Positions 34,747 through 45,220 of a stretch of 64,000 nucleotides of DNA are shown here, piece after piece (the first letter of the stretch is position 1; each line of letters opens with the position of its first letter). Made by a program: the position numbers and the translations under genes. The notes under the pieces are model-generated. The model worked only from the letters and a program-made list of their open reading frames with translations, was not told the origin of the DNA and ran no database searches. Source of the DNA: Raphanus sativus (taxonomy: Eukaryota; Streptophyta; Magnoliopsida; Brassicales; Brassicaceae); NCBI RefSeq assembly GCF_000801105.2, contig NC_079519.1, positions 11,406,668-11,470,667 on the forward strand, written 5' to 3'.

Positions 34747-37583
34747 AACTCCACCTTGGGCTTAATTCTTTTTTCACGTGACTTCTCCTTCTTCGTTGAA
34801 GCCAACGATCAGAAAACTCATGTATCTCAACCTTCGCCACTGTCGTAACAAACTTCTCGAACAGACCATCACCATCTCTTATCACAACTGTCGAGCCCTA
34901 ATCTATCCTTTCTAAGAGCAACAAAACCTGCAAATATATATGCTCCAGTGGTTACGTTGCCATCTACCTCCGGGAAACGCCTCCAGCTTTGGTTCAGACG
35001 GCGAGAGAGATTCGCGACTCTCACTCACGCCTCCGATCCAAATTTTCCTGTTGGATTTTGACTCACACGTAAATCCCGACCTGCAATTTTCGTCTTGCCA
35101 TTACTCCACCTAGAGCTGCTTCACCGTTTCTGTTGTCCAAACCCTTCTTCTGTTCGTCTCTTTGATAATGAAAGTCCTGATGCAGTTCTGAAAGAATCCT
35201 TGCATCTCTGGCATCCTCCACCGACGCTTAGCCATCTCTTCTTCGTGTCTGCCTCTGCTTCTTTGTTTTAATACTGAACCTACTGTGGTTTCGATTTTCA
35301 CCAGCATCTGTCTGAATCAAAACCCCAACAACCTTCAACTCGAGATGATCGACGAAGCCACGACGTCTCCGGTAAGGATGTTCTTCAACTGTGAAATTTG
35401 ATTCAGTTTCTCTGCACCTCTGATGACCTTCTTGTCTCTACTGTAATTCCTGAAACAGAGCACATTCACTTTTGTCTCTATTTTTCTACAGCCTCCAAGA
35501 CTTGAAAGCCACATGTTCTGAAATCTTTCAATTTCTACGATTCAGCAGTTCTCCCATCGCTTCTACATGTTCCAAACCTGGAACCCTTGAACTTCAAGCT
35601 CTTAACGATGGCTCTCATAGCTGAGCTCCACCATGACCGGTGACTTCTCTTGTCTACAAGCCACCTCCTCTGCTCAACATCTCTGGTACACGACCTCCCT
35701 TCGTTTCTCCATTCATCACTTGTTTTTTTTTTTTTTTTTTTTAATTTGAGCCTCAAAACATCGATCTTCATCTCAGCTTCCATAGATAAACTCCAACCTG
35801 AATGACTGTTGTTTCTGGCGATCTCACTGTCGTGTTCCTCCTTGCGACTCCCTTGTCGCCATTACTTAGGTACTATCAAGCTCCACTTTTTATGATAACA
35901 CATAATGCTTTGATTGATACTGATTTTCTGATGCAGAATTTTCCCAGTAACTGTTGCATCTTCCTGCATCAATCTTTGAAGCTAAACCTCTGGTGCTCCT
36001 AGATAACCTCAAATTCTCAGTTACTGACGATCTCAAACTCTTCCCAGCATGAGCACCAATCACGTGTTCTCCTCTTTGATGATCTTAAGTAAACCCTTCT
36101 TTGACCTGTTTCATCTCCTATGTGCCTCTCTGTTTTTTTTTTCTCTCCGAGAACCTTTAACTCGGAACTTCACACCGTTTTAGATTTCCAAGATGAGCTC
36201 CACCTGAAACCAGAATCAACACTCCAGGACTTCTGATTCTTAACGGTCACCTTAAACCTTGACTGCAAGAGCTCAGCCTCCTCCTTCGTCTTTAGGCAAT
36301 ATCCTTTACCTATAAATCAATCAAACAGCCTCCTCCATGACCAATATTACCTCATGAGTCTGTAGATTTCCCTTTGCAACTTGATTTCTTTTAACCAAAT
36401 GCAATAACCTCTCTGAATCATATATGTTTCAACCCGTGAAATTGTCCCTGATTCAACATGCCTTCTTGTTTAACCCCCACAGCTTTGGACTTCTCTTTTG
36501 TACCGCTGTTAACATAAACAGAACACGCCATCAAGCTACCACCATGCTAGATAGACTTTCGATACAAACCATGATCCATGCTTCTTGTTAAACAAAACCT
36601 TACTAACAGTATTAAACCTTGCTGCTAGATTTCGTTTCTCTTAGCTTTACTTGAGCTCCCTTTTTGTGTTTTCAAAAAACCTTGCTTTACGGTTAAACAA
36701 CCACAGCCTGAATCCACCTTGTACCGCCATCATCCATGATGGAACACGCCTCCTAACCAGTCTTGTTGGGAAGACTTTCGACACAACTTTCCATTCAGCT
36801 CTTCTTGTTTAACCAGATTCTTCTGTATTAGATCTGCCTTGGACTCTTATGTGTACCGCTGTTATCACTTAACAAAACCCGCCATCAAGCTATCACCCTT
36901 GCTAGATAGACTTTCGACACACCCTTAGTCCAAACATCTCTTCGTACAGAACTTCACACAACCTCTCTGCTCTTCTTTAGCTCTTGAAACTCTGATCCTT
37001 ATCCCTGAAACTTAACCCTCTTTGAAAAACTTTATTAGACCTGATCGTATATGAACTTCTCCTAAGTTCCCTGCCTGTTTTGCTTCAAGCAGACTCCTTG
37101 TTTCACCTCTATACTCTTCTGCTATATCCTTTCCCTTGAATCAAAAATCTTATCCTTGTTTTGAACGACTCTTTTTACTCATGTATCCTTTTATAAGGCG
37201 TCCCTTAGAACAAGATACGCAAGTCTTTGTAGCTGTTCATTTAATCCTCGAACACCAGACTGTTTTTAACAACCAGAACAAGCCAAAATACAACCTGATT
37301 TCACAGCAAAAAATCTTGACTTTTCTATTGTTAAAAAAATAGTCTACTCCTGTGTATTCTCCCAAAACTTAGATTCCATATCCTTAACAGCCTCGAGTAG
37401 CCAGAAACTTGACCTCACAATTACCTTGTGCCTGCAGCGGAAACTTGTCGCTAAAGTTTTCAACACGTACTTCTTTAAACCATGCATGCTTCCCTTTGAT
37501 CTTTTAACTTTTACCCTTCAATGTGTCGAATCCATAATCTCACTAACACCCGCAATCAAAACCTGGATTGCTCTGATACCACT

Positions 37584-38095
37584 TGTTAGGAATTATCGAT
37601 CGTTTGATTGCTTAAATAATTAACGACACAAGATTTTTAACCCAGTTCCCTTGCGGTACCTCTGGAGTGGGAACCGTCTCCCACAACTTCCACTATCAAT
37701 CAAAGGGGTTTACACAAACGCTCTAAGCGCTCTTCTCGTATAAACATGATATTAACAAAGAATAAGAAGATCAAAGAAACTCTATCCCTTAGAGACATGA
37801 CTCGAACAATGTCTCTTAGTTTCTTCTACTCTTGATCTCTCTCTTAACTTCTCTTTGTCCTTGTGTTTTAGGTTTTCTCGGATGATCTTCTAAAGCTTTG
37901 ACGTCTTCTTATTTATATCAAACATCACCGACTTGTGTTTGTATAATTTCCTTTTTCCATTAGTCTAATGACTTCTAATGACTTCACGTCTTCTTGTAAT
38001 AATGGAAACATTCCCACAGATTAATCCACCTCCTTTGTTTGCTGGACAGATTTGATTGGGCTAGGATGAGAGAATTAAGGCCCATTAGTACCACA
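37584..38095 (-). repeat. LTR (biological 5' LTR) of the young element
   Basis: 512 bases. It differs from its partner at a TTCTACT/TTATACT site and an AGATTAA/AGACTAA site. It adjoins the primer-binding site at 37570-37581. Confidence 0.95.
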
Positions 38096-38243
38096 TAATA
38101 ATTAAGGTATTACTCTTTTGGATCGTGATCGGTTTGGTTCTTCAGATTTGAATTTTTTATCCAATTTTGATATTGACGTGAAAAATAAATAACAATATAT
38201 TTTTGAAATATACACCCGTACGGACGTACGGGTCAAAATCTAG
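38096..38243 (+). mobile_element. Helitron 3' terminus
   Basis: The hairpin CCCGTACGGACGTACGGG (38215-38232) is followed by TCAAAATCTAG and then T, the Brassicaceae Helitron 3' end. The 5' end is not found. The LTR element at 34235-38095 appears to have inserted into this Helitron. Confidence 0.8.
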
Positions 38244-38294
38244 TTCCTTTTATAACATAAACTTAAGTCCATCGTAGTTCAATAAGTACATTTC

Positions 38295-40052
38295 TTAGTA
38301 ATGGAAGGCTTCGTTGGCATAGGAGACTTGAAGCTTCAACGCTTTCTTCTTTGCCGAAGCAGAGGAATAGCAGAGTTTTGGGAGAGGAGCCTTTCCATTG
38401 TAGGCTTTGCACACTTGGGCCACAAAATCATCATAATTCTGCATCCCCAATACCAAAACAAGCCACATTTTTAGTTGATTGTTAAAATTCTTTATTAAGA
38501 TGTCAGATTTTTTTAATTAAAACAATAGGTTTACGTCATAGAGTGGTGTGCCGTTCACTGTGACCCATGGTACGTATTTTTTCTTTGGCTTCAAATTCAA
38601 AGTCTGCTTTGCATAACCAAGTATAAGCTGAAATAATAAAAAGAACAATAAACGGTATAAGGTTATTTGACAATAATGCAATATATTCGTATATAATGGT
38701 TGTTTTATCCATACTAACTTTTTTAGAGAGATCTCCGGCGTAACAATCCCTGATGGCTTTCTCACCACCATATGTCTTAAAACATGATTCCCCCCAGTTT
38801 TTTGTGTTCTTTTCAACGCACCTTATGAACCAGTAGTGCATTTTCTGTTGTCCAAAATTATCACATTTTCAAATTTAGACAAGTCATTTACTTGGTTGAG
38901 AAAAAAACAGTCATTCGCTTGAAGAATTTTTTTAATGTAGATATTAGAAGTTAAATACCGGATTGGGCCAAGTTCTTATGGCGCAAGCTGCAATGGCGTT
39001 TAGTTTGCATTCCTCTTCACCATGCTTTACAAAATTTCATAATTAATTAAAACAGATCATGTAATAAAATTTAAGTGATTTAACCGATTTATAAATAGAA
39101 TTAGGCCTCGGAATTAAAATCCGGATCCACGATCTGATCGGTATTTGCTCAGGTCCTATCCGGAAAAAACGGATATCCGGAGAGTCCGGATTCGGGTAGT
39201 GCTTCTACGACGGATCCGGCGGATCCGTAGTAGTGAAATTTTAGGTTCGGTTATCCAGATCCAGATCCCAAACTTATTATATATTTAAAATATTTAAAAT
39301 ATAATTATATTTGTATATGTATACATATATAGTTTATATATAAAATAACTAAAATTTTCATTTTATTAAATTTCAATAATTTTTCAATTTAAATTATTTA
39401 AAAATAATTTTAAGTAGACTAAATAAATGGTTAATTAGCTAACTTTTAATTTAATTTTTAATTTAAAAGAATTTGAATCCAGATAATCGCGGGTATTCGG
39501 ATTTTAGTCTGGATATCCAAATCCCGGATACCCGAAAAGTTAGAATCCAGATCCGAATAGCAATTTTAAAGATCCGGCGGATCCAGATTCGGATTCGGAT
39601 ATCCTAATATATCCCGGATACCCGGTCCGTCCCAGCCTTAATGAGAACGTATAGTTTTTAAAGAATAATACTGAAAAATATGGTAAAGATCATTAATAAT
39701 AATGTTAACATTTTTATTGGGAAAAATGGTAAACTAAAATGAAAGAATCTCCTTTTAACAAAGAAAAAGAAAATTTGAAAAGAACCTGGCAAGTGACAGT
39801 CAGATTGTCGGAGACTTTTGCGTTACCGAATGGAACTAGCTTGAGATCGGCGATTCTGTGGAGATCGGACTTGAAGAATTTCACTAGATCATTGGTTATG
39901 AATTTATGACAATATGGACAAAGTGATTCATAGTAAAGATTGAGTTTCACTTTGTCGGATTCTCCAGCCACAAAATTGGTTGAGAATAAGAACAGGAGAA
40001 GAGAAGCTGAGAAGAAGAACATAAGTTTGTTTGAAGAAGAAAAGTAAGCCAT
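38295..40052 (-). CDS. GILT-family (gamma-interferon-inducible lysosomal thiol reductase) protein
   Basis: A secretory or vacuolar thiol reductase that breaks protein disulfides. Plant members are related to the Arabidopsis At4g12870-At4g12960 cluster. Five minus-strand exons join in phase 0 (40052-39786, 39024-38959, 38844-38719, 38627-38535, 38438-38295), giving 231 residues, the usual length. A hydrophobic signal peptide spans about residues 9-30 (MFFFSASLLLFLFS, VAG). The catalytic CPYC is at C45/C48. The family signature CQHG-x2-EC-x2-N-x4-C is complete at C88-C103 and crosses intron 1. YVPWVTVNGTPLYD and the LQVSYANEAFHY C-terminus fit plant GILTs. The ATG at 40052 is preferred over an in-frame one at 40088, because a TATA box at 40105-40099 would place the transcript start between them. 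Intron 1 (761 bp) holds a transposon. No lesion is seen. Confidence 0.95.
39101..39641. mobile_element. Putative MITE in GILT intron 1
   Basis: The intronic block has GGATCCGG/ATATCCGGA-rich ends around an AT-rich core. The borders TTAGGCCTCGGA and (reverse complement) TTAAGGCTGGGA are imperfect TIRs. The inverted GGATAT/ATATCC words make the ends foldable. Superfamily uncertain. Confidence 0.6.
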
Positions 40053-40098
40053 TGTTGAAAGTATTTTTTTTCTAAAGAAGTTTAGCACTTATCGCTAC

Positions 40099-40105
40099 AT
40101 TTATA
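40099..40105 (-). promoter_or_regulatory. TATA box of the GILT gene
   Basis: TATAAAT on the minus strand, 47 bases upstream of the chosen start codon, implies a short 5' UTR. Confidence 0.6.
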
Positions 40106-40230
40106 GTAGTTTTATTTTACCGTTAATTAAATATTTTTTTAAATACTTCTGTAACATTTACCACGTGGGGTTTCCCTCATTATTTTACTTGTTAAGAGGG
40201 AGAGGGAGTAGATGTATCTTGAATTACTCA

Positions 40231-40914
40231 TCTATCTTATTAAAACAGAAACATTCTGTTGGACCTAACAATTATTTTGTAAGTTTTTAAATTAAATACA
40301 CCTTTATACTTTATAGTTAAACATACATTAAATCACTAATGTTCATTTCTTTATACTACTATCCATGTTTCCAAACAATATACTTATTTCTTTATACTAC
40401 TATCAACGTTTCCAAACAATATACTTATTTCTTTATACTACTATCAATGTTTCCAAACAATATATTTTTTATACTACTATCAATGTTTCCAAATAATATA
40501 ATAATTAATCTTAATTATTTTATATCTATCATTTTCTCTTTAAAATTTTGTAGAAACGTCATAATTTCATAAATTGCAAAATAGTGAACTTTAAAATTTC
40601 GATTATAAGATTACAAATATGAAACTATTACAATTTAAATCCAATTATATTACATATCGGTCATCTATCAGTTCAATCGGTTAGTCTCGGGTTTAGTGAT
40701 TTTTTAATATGAATATTAAAAACATAAATTGAATTGTCAGATCTCCGGATTAACCGGTATAATCACAATCGGGTTGAATTTAAAAATACTGATTTAAATG
40801 CAAAAATATTTTAAATACACACTCTTTAAAAATTACCAAAATATTTGTTAAAATATTAGTGAAATTTTTCATGTTAAAATATCCCGCGCTTCAAAAGCGC
40901 GGGTCAAAATCTAG
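40231..40914 (+). mobile_element. 684-bp non-autonomous Helitron
   Basis: The 5' end TCTATCTTATTAAAACAGAA follows an A. The 3' hairpin CCCGCGCTTCAAAAGCGCGG (40883-40902) is followed by TCAAAATCTAG and T. The interior carries four 36-41-bp tandem units of TTATACTACTATCAATGTTT type starting at 40351, 40392, 40433 and 40469. No coding sequence. It lies about 130 bp upstream of the GILT promoter. Confidence 0.9.
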
Positions 40915-41616
40915 TTACGTTTAATTAATGATTTTTTAATCTACATCTACTTTTTTGGTCAACAATATGAAAAGACCTAGAAAAGATATACTATATACAT
41001 ACTTATAAATCGATAAATATTGCTTACAGAAGATCATACAGTTATTTAGAAAGATAATATAACATGATAATAATTAACATGATAATCATACTGGCATCTC
41101 ATTATGAAGCTTTCCAACCCGAAACTTGGGTTGCCCCTGTCTACCACTAAGCTAAACTTGGCACTTTGGGCAGCTCTCTAAGAGCAGCCGCAATGGAGTG
41201 TTTTAATGAGTCCTTAGCGTGTGTTTCTAGACAAATAACATAAAATAATAATAAAAAAAATTGGTAACTGAAGGATTGATCCTTAATTAAGGAATTTAAG
41301 AATCAAATCCTTAGAGACGTGGCAAGGTGTGAGTGGTCGACTGGGGTTTGTGTTTTTCGCGTGGAAAAAAACATTCACTTTCCATCACGAAAAAAAAAAA
41401 TCTTGAAGACGAAAGGCGATTTGGCTCAGAAAAGAGACCGAACCCCTAATCTATACAAGAGGATGATGAATTTGGGGAGGAAGAATCAAATATATGTTTC
41501 AAGAACCAAGAGATTCTGGTGGCCACGATCTGGATTCAAGCTTTCACTGGTACCAATTTCGATTTCTCGACGTACTCCTCGGATTTGAAATCGGTTCTAG
41601 GGATTCGTTGGTTATG

Positions 41617-41752
41617 GTGTTCAATAGACAAGTTACTTTCTGTAAACGACGTAATGGTCTCATGGAGAAAGCTCGTCAGTTTTCGATTCTCTGTAGATCC
41701 TCTGTAGCTGTCCTCATCGTTTCCTCTACCGGAAAATTCTATAGCTCCTACT
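41617..41752 (+). pseudogene. MADS-box domain fragment
   Basis: The translation [20 protein letters not shown] followed by [20 protein letters not shown] matches the DNA-binding MADS domain of plant type II factors (normally RQVTFSKRRNGLLKKAKELS...). The first about 20 residues of the domain are unrecognisable, and I, K and C regions are absent. The frame runs on a few codons to a stop near 41800. It cannot act as a normal transcription factor. It is carried by the TIR element. Confidence 0.85.
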
Positions 41753-41949
41753 GTTTGCTACTCTTTGTTTACTTAACCGTTTGTTTTGTTGATGATGCTT
41801 AGAGTGTGCGATACAGGTGAAGTGACAGACTTTATGAAAGAAGAGAAGAAGAGGAAGCAGAGGGAAGCCGTTGCAGAGGACTTGTCTGAAAGAGCCTTTC
41901 AAAGCGGAAGCCCTGAGTCGCGAGAAGGTTCACTTCTCTATCTCCAAAT

Positions 41950-42328
41950 GGGCTGGTGGAAAGCCTGAGGAAGCTGAAGGCTCTGGATCTAAGTGGTAAT
42001 GAATTTTCTGCATCGATGGGATGGAAAGGCAAGTATAAACATATCCTATGATGTTGCATCAAAATTGGTGGTGAATTAGCGCTTACTCATGTGCATGTAA
42101 ATTTGTATTTGATCACATCTCAGGGATTTGTGAAATGAAGAACATGCAAGAGCTTGATCTCAGTCGAAACAAACTTGTGGGTCAGTTTCCTTTATGCTTA
42201 ACTGGCTTGACTGGCCTTCGAGTTCTTGATCTCTCATCAAACCAATTGAACGGGAAACTGCCATCTACTCTAGGCAACCTTGGATCCCTCAGGTACTTAT
42301 CGTTGTTAGATAACAACTTTGAAGGCTG
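41950..42328 (+). pseudogene. Leucine-rich-repeat receptor-like protein fragment
   Basis: Two exon-like pieces lie either side of an intron-like gap. About 41950-42010 encodes [20 protein letters not shown]. 42124-42328 encodes [20 protein letters not shown] and more repeats with [20 protein letters not shown], ending at a stop. The units follow the 24-residue LxxLxxLDLSxNxLxG plant extracellular LRR pattern and resemble Arabidopsis RLP1/RLP13-15-type receptor-like proteins. Signal peptide, most repeats and membrane segment are missing. The upstream 41789-41950 sequence (lysine-rich [18 protein letters not shown]) is of unknown origin. Confidence 0.85.
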
Positions 42329-42404
42329 ATTTTTTTAGTCTGTAATTTTTTTTTGAGGTTTATGATTAATTTTCTTATGAGAATCTGTCTTTGTGTGTTT
42401 GCAG

Positions 42405-42495
42405 TTGCTTCTTTCAGCTTCTAAAGACAAGACAGTTTGGTTATGGAGAGTTGGTTCTGATGAGTGTCTTCATGTCTTTCATCATAACAACTACG
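42405..42495 (+). pseudogene. WD40-repeat exon fragment
   Basis: A TTTGCAG acceptor precedes a frame reading LLLSASKDKTVWLWRVGSDE then CLHVFHHNNY, which ends at a GTAACT donor. This is one WD40 blade (SxDKTVxLW) of the kind in plant transducin/WD40 proteins. The rest of the propeller is absent. It is the third host gene fragment in the same TIR element. Confidence 0.8.
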
Positions 42496-42859
42496 GTAAC
42501 TTTTGATACTTTCTTAACTCAGTTAAAGAGAACCCCATTCTCTGTGTGTTCGTATAGCAAAACAGAGCATCCCATTCTCTGTTTTTATTACATGGTCATC
42601 ATCAATAGTATGTTTTAGTATTTATCGGACTTCTAAATAAATGAAATCATCAGAAGAAATTATGTGGAAATGCTTAGAACTAGATAAGAAAACATTAGTT
42701 GTATGAAAAAAAAAAAAAAACTCCTAAGAACTCTATATTGGATAACACTATTGGAGATACATTTTAGTGTAAAATCTTTAACTATTCAAAAAGTAAAAAA
42801 AATATATATTATATTACTAAAGACTCCAATGGTGGATAACACCATTGGAGTTGCTCTAA

Positions 42860-44663
42860 GACTCTAACCCTTTCTAGAGTGGATAACGTGAAAGTTGCAC
42901 TCTTGGACTGCTAAATTCTTTCATTTGTTTATTTTAAAAAAAAAAAAAATTATTTCATTTGTTGGTAAAGTAACTTTGAGAATTGAGATCATCGATAAAT
43001 ATGGATGATAAATTCCTGGAGTAAAATCTTTTTCTTACCAAAGAAGTTTTTTGAAAGATTGGATTCTTTATGCTCGGTATTTCTCTGAAAGAACTCTGCT
43101 TCATCAACTTCTGGCGCTAGAGTGGCTTGGATTGATATATACAGACCAAAAGCGTAGGAATAAGCTTAGTCAAATTTTGCCAAGTGTTAATTTCTTCAAC
43201 TAAATAAATAGAACGAAATTTTTTTGTTTCTTATATAAAATTAAAAAACAGAAATAATTATTTTTGAGAGAATTGAAAAAGAATATTTTTCATAAAATAT
43301 TATAAAATTTGTTTATCTGTTTAACTTGAACTACCAAATTCATCTCTGTATAAAATATAAAATCAATAATATTTATGTGAATATATTTTCTATTTTCATT
43401 ATACAATAACATAATATTCTTATTTTTATTCTAGTGATGGTTAATGTCATAAGTTAGTGAAATTTATTATCGTCATTTCTAACTTTTCATAATAATTTGT
43501 TATTATAGTATTAGGATTTTTATGTTTTAATGTAAAACTGTTTTTTTAAAACATTAAAATAGACACATCTAAATATTTTCTGAATAAATCAATTGTATTA
43601 ATACTCTTACACATATATGAACTGGTTTAGATTAAAAAATGCTAAAAATATATTATTAAAATTTTATATAATTATATTTTAGATAAATATACATATAGGA
43701 AACTATTTTTAATGAAATTTGATTTTCCGGTTTAAGTCAGATTATGATTTTAGTTAGTGAGATTCACTATAACATTTTTATCAATTATAGTTTATTTAGT
43801 ATGTTTATATTTTGAATTATACTCTTTTATTTTGAGAGATTAATCTAGTAAAATTTCTGTATAATCTAAGCCGGCTCAAAATTTCTTAATTATCTAAGTT
43901 GCTAAGTATTTGTTTTTACAAAATAAATTTATAACATTATTTTGGATGATTTAATAAAATTTTAATTTAAATATAAGTAAACATGTTATTGTTATATAAT
44001 TTGAATTTTTATATTTTAAATATCTGCATAATACTGATGTAATCTAATATACAAAGTGATATTGATAACAAGAAAAGAGTTACATCTGTAAAATCATAAC
44101 ATGTGATTAGATTCTCTAAACATGCTTATATTAGATAGAGTATTGATATATAAACAAAGTCAAATTTAAATATTACCCTTGCTAAAGTGTGGTCCATAAA
44201 AAATATAAGGAGCCCTACCAAACAATTTTTTTGGATGGTAAAATATCTATGGAGAATTCATATTTTTAAGATTTGTAATGGATAATTTTATTATTTTAAT
44301 TATTTCATCATAAATCATCATCGTCTTTTTATATAATTTTTAATATACATTATATATAACTTAATGAAAATATAAATTAAAAAAAATTAAAATATCTTAA
44401 TTATAATATTAAAAATGAAATTTTATTTGTATACTTATATAAATATATTAATTTAGTATTAAATAAAGTGATCATGATAGTACAATATTAGTATTGTAAA
44501 TTATTATAGATTAATTATGAAAACATAAATTAATTACTTTTATGATTTTTAGTTGGAGTATTCTAAAATATAATAGAATTCCATTAAAAATTAAATGTCT
44601 ATGAAAATCATAACTTGTCGTCTCCCAATCTAAAATAGATTACATATTTGAGTCTTTAATATT
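42860..44663. other. AT-rich gene-free region
   Basis: Very AT-rich sequence. No coding frame, TIR or Helitron end is recognised. Confidence 0.6.
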
Positions 44664-45176
44664 GCGCCAGGGTGTATTATCTGCACCTGGGAAAGGGATC
44701 AAGACAACATATGTTTTTTGATTGTCCATTTAGCTCAGCAGTCTTGTCTTTTTCTACATGAAAGTCCATCTTGTTCTACCAGTTCTTATTGATGCTGGGA
44801 TGAAATGGATGAAGGACCTGTCGAGAGACGATAATATAAATCTTATTTTAAAGGTAGTGTATGAAGCTTCTTTGTATCTAATTTGGAAGGAATGTAATTC
44901 TAGGCTACATTCTCAATCTTCTCGGCCTCCTAGGCCATCATAGCAGAGATCCATCGCACTTTCAGAGCCAAACTTGTCCTTCTTTCTGGTGCTCAAAGGA
45001 ATGTACCAACAACCATCACCTTTTGTCAATTTGGCTATCGGTTTTTATTTAGTCTTTCTTTCTGCTTTTTTCGGCTATGCAGACATCTATAGTCTAGAAA
45101 AGTGTTGTAACCCCGAGGGGAAAATTGGATTAAACTATTAATATATGGAAGCTCGTTAAAAATAATAATAACAACA
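44664..45176 (+). pseudogene. 5'-truncated LINE 3' end (RT zinc-binding region)
   Basis: Broken frames encode the C-terminal zf-RVT-like region of a plant non-LTR retrotransposon: RQHMFFDCPFSSAVLSF, then a different frame with LSRDDNINLILKVVYEASLY and LIWKECNSRLHSQSSRPPRP. A 3' UTR and an AATAATAATAACAAC tail follow. RT and endonuclease are missing. The same family recurs on the minus strand at 47811-48022. Confidence 0.85.
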
Positions 45177-45184
45177 ACTTAATA

Positions 45185-45220
<36 letters not shown>

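Larger units (their letters stand above)
34235..38095 (-). mobile_element. Young non-coding LTR retrotransposon (LARD-like)
   Basis: Two 512-base LTRs (34235-34746, 37584-38095) differ at only two positions by eye and are flanked by an exact TAATA duplication (34230-34234, 38096-38100). The primer site is on the minus strand: GCTCTGATACCA at 37570-37581 is the complement of the initiator-Met tRNA site TGGTATCAGAGC. The purine-rich CCCAAGGTGGAGTT at 34747-34760 (minus) abuts the other LTR. The 2.8-kb interior encodes no gag, protease, RT or integrase in any frame, so it must be mobilised in trans. Confidence 0.95.
41182..42856. mobile_element. Gene-fragment-carrying TIR element (PIF/Harbinger-like)
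   Basis: The ends GAGCAGCCGCAATGG and (reverse complement) GAGCAACTCCAATGG match at 13 of 15 bases and are flanked by TAA on both sides (41179-41181, 42857-42859), the 3-bp target size of PIF/Harbinger. The right end also holds a CTCCAATGGTG...CACCATTGGAG inverted repeat. No transposase is seen. The interior instead contains pieces of at least three unrelated plant genes (MADS box, LRR receptor-like protein, WD40), each annotated separately. Confidence 0.75.

Noticed and set aside
41093..41165. Minus-strand tRNA-like sequence (TTTAGCTTAGTGGTAG A-box-like)
   Set aside because: The B box is unrecognisable and there is no tail or target duplication. Too weak to annotate.
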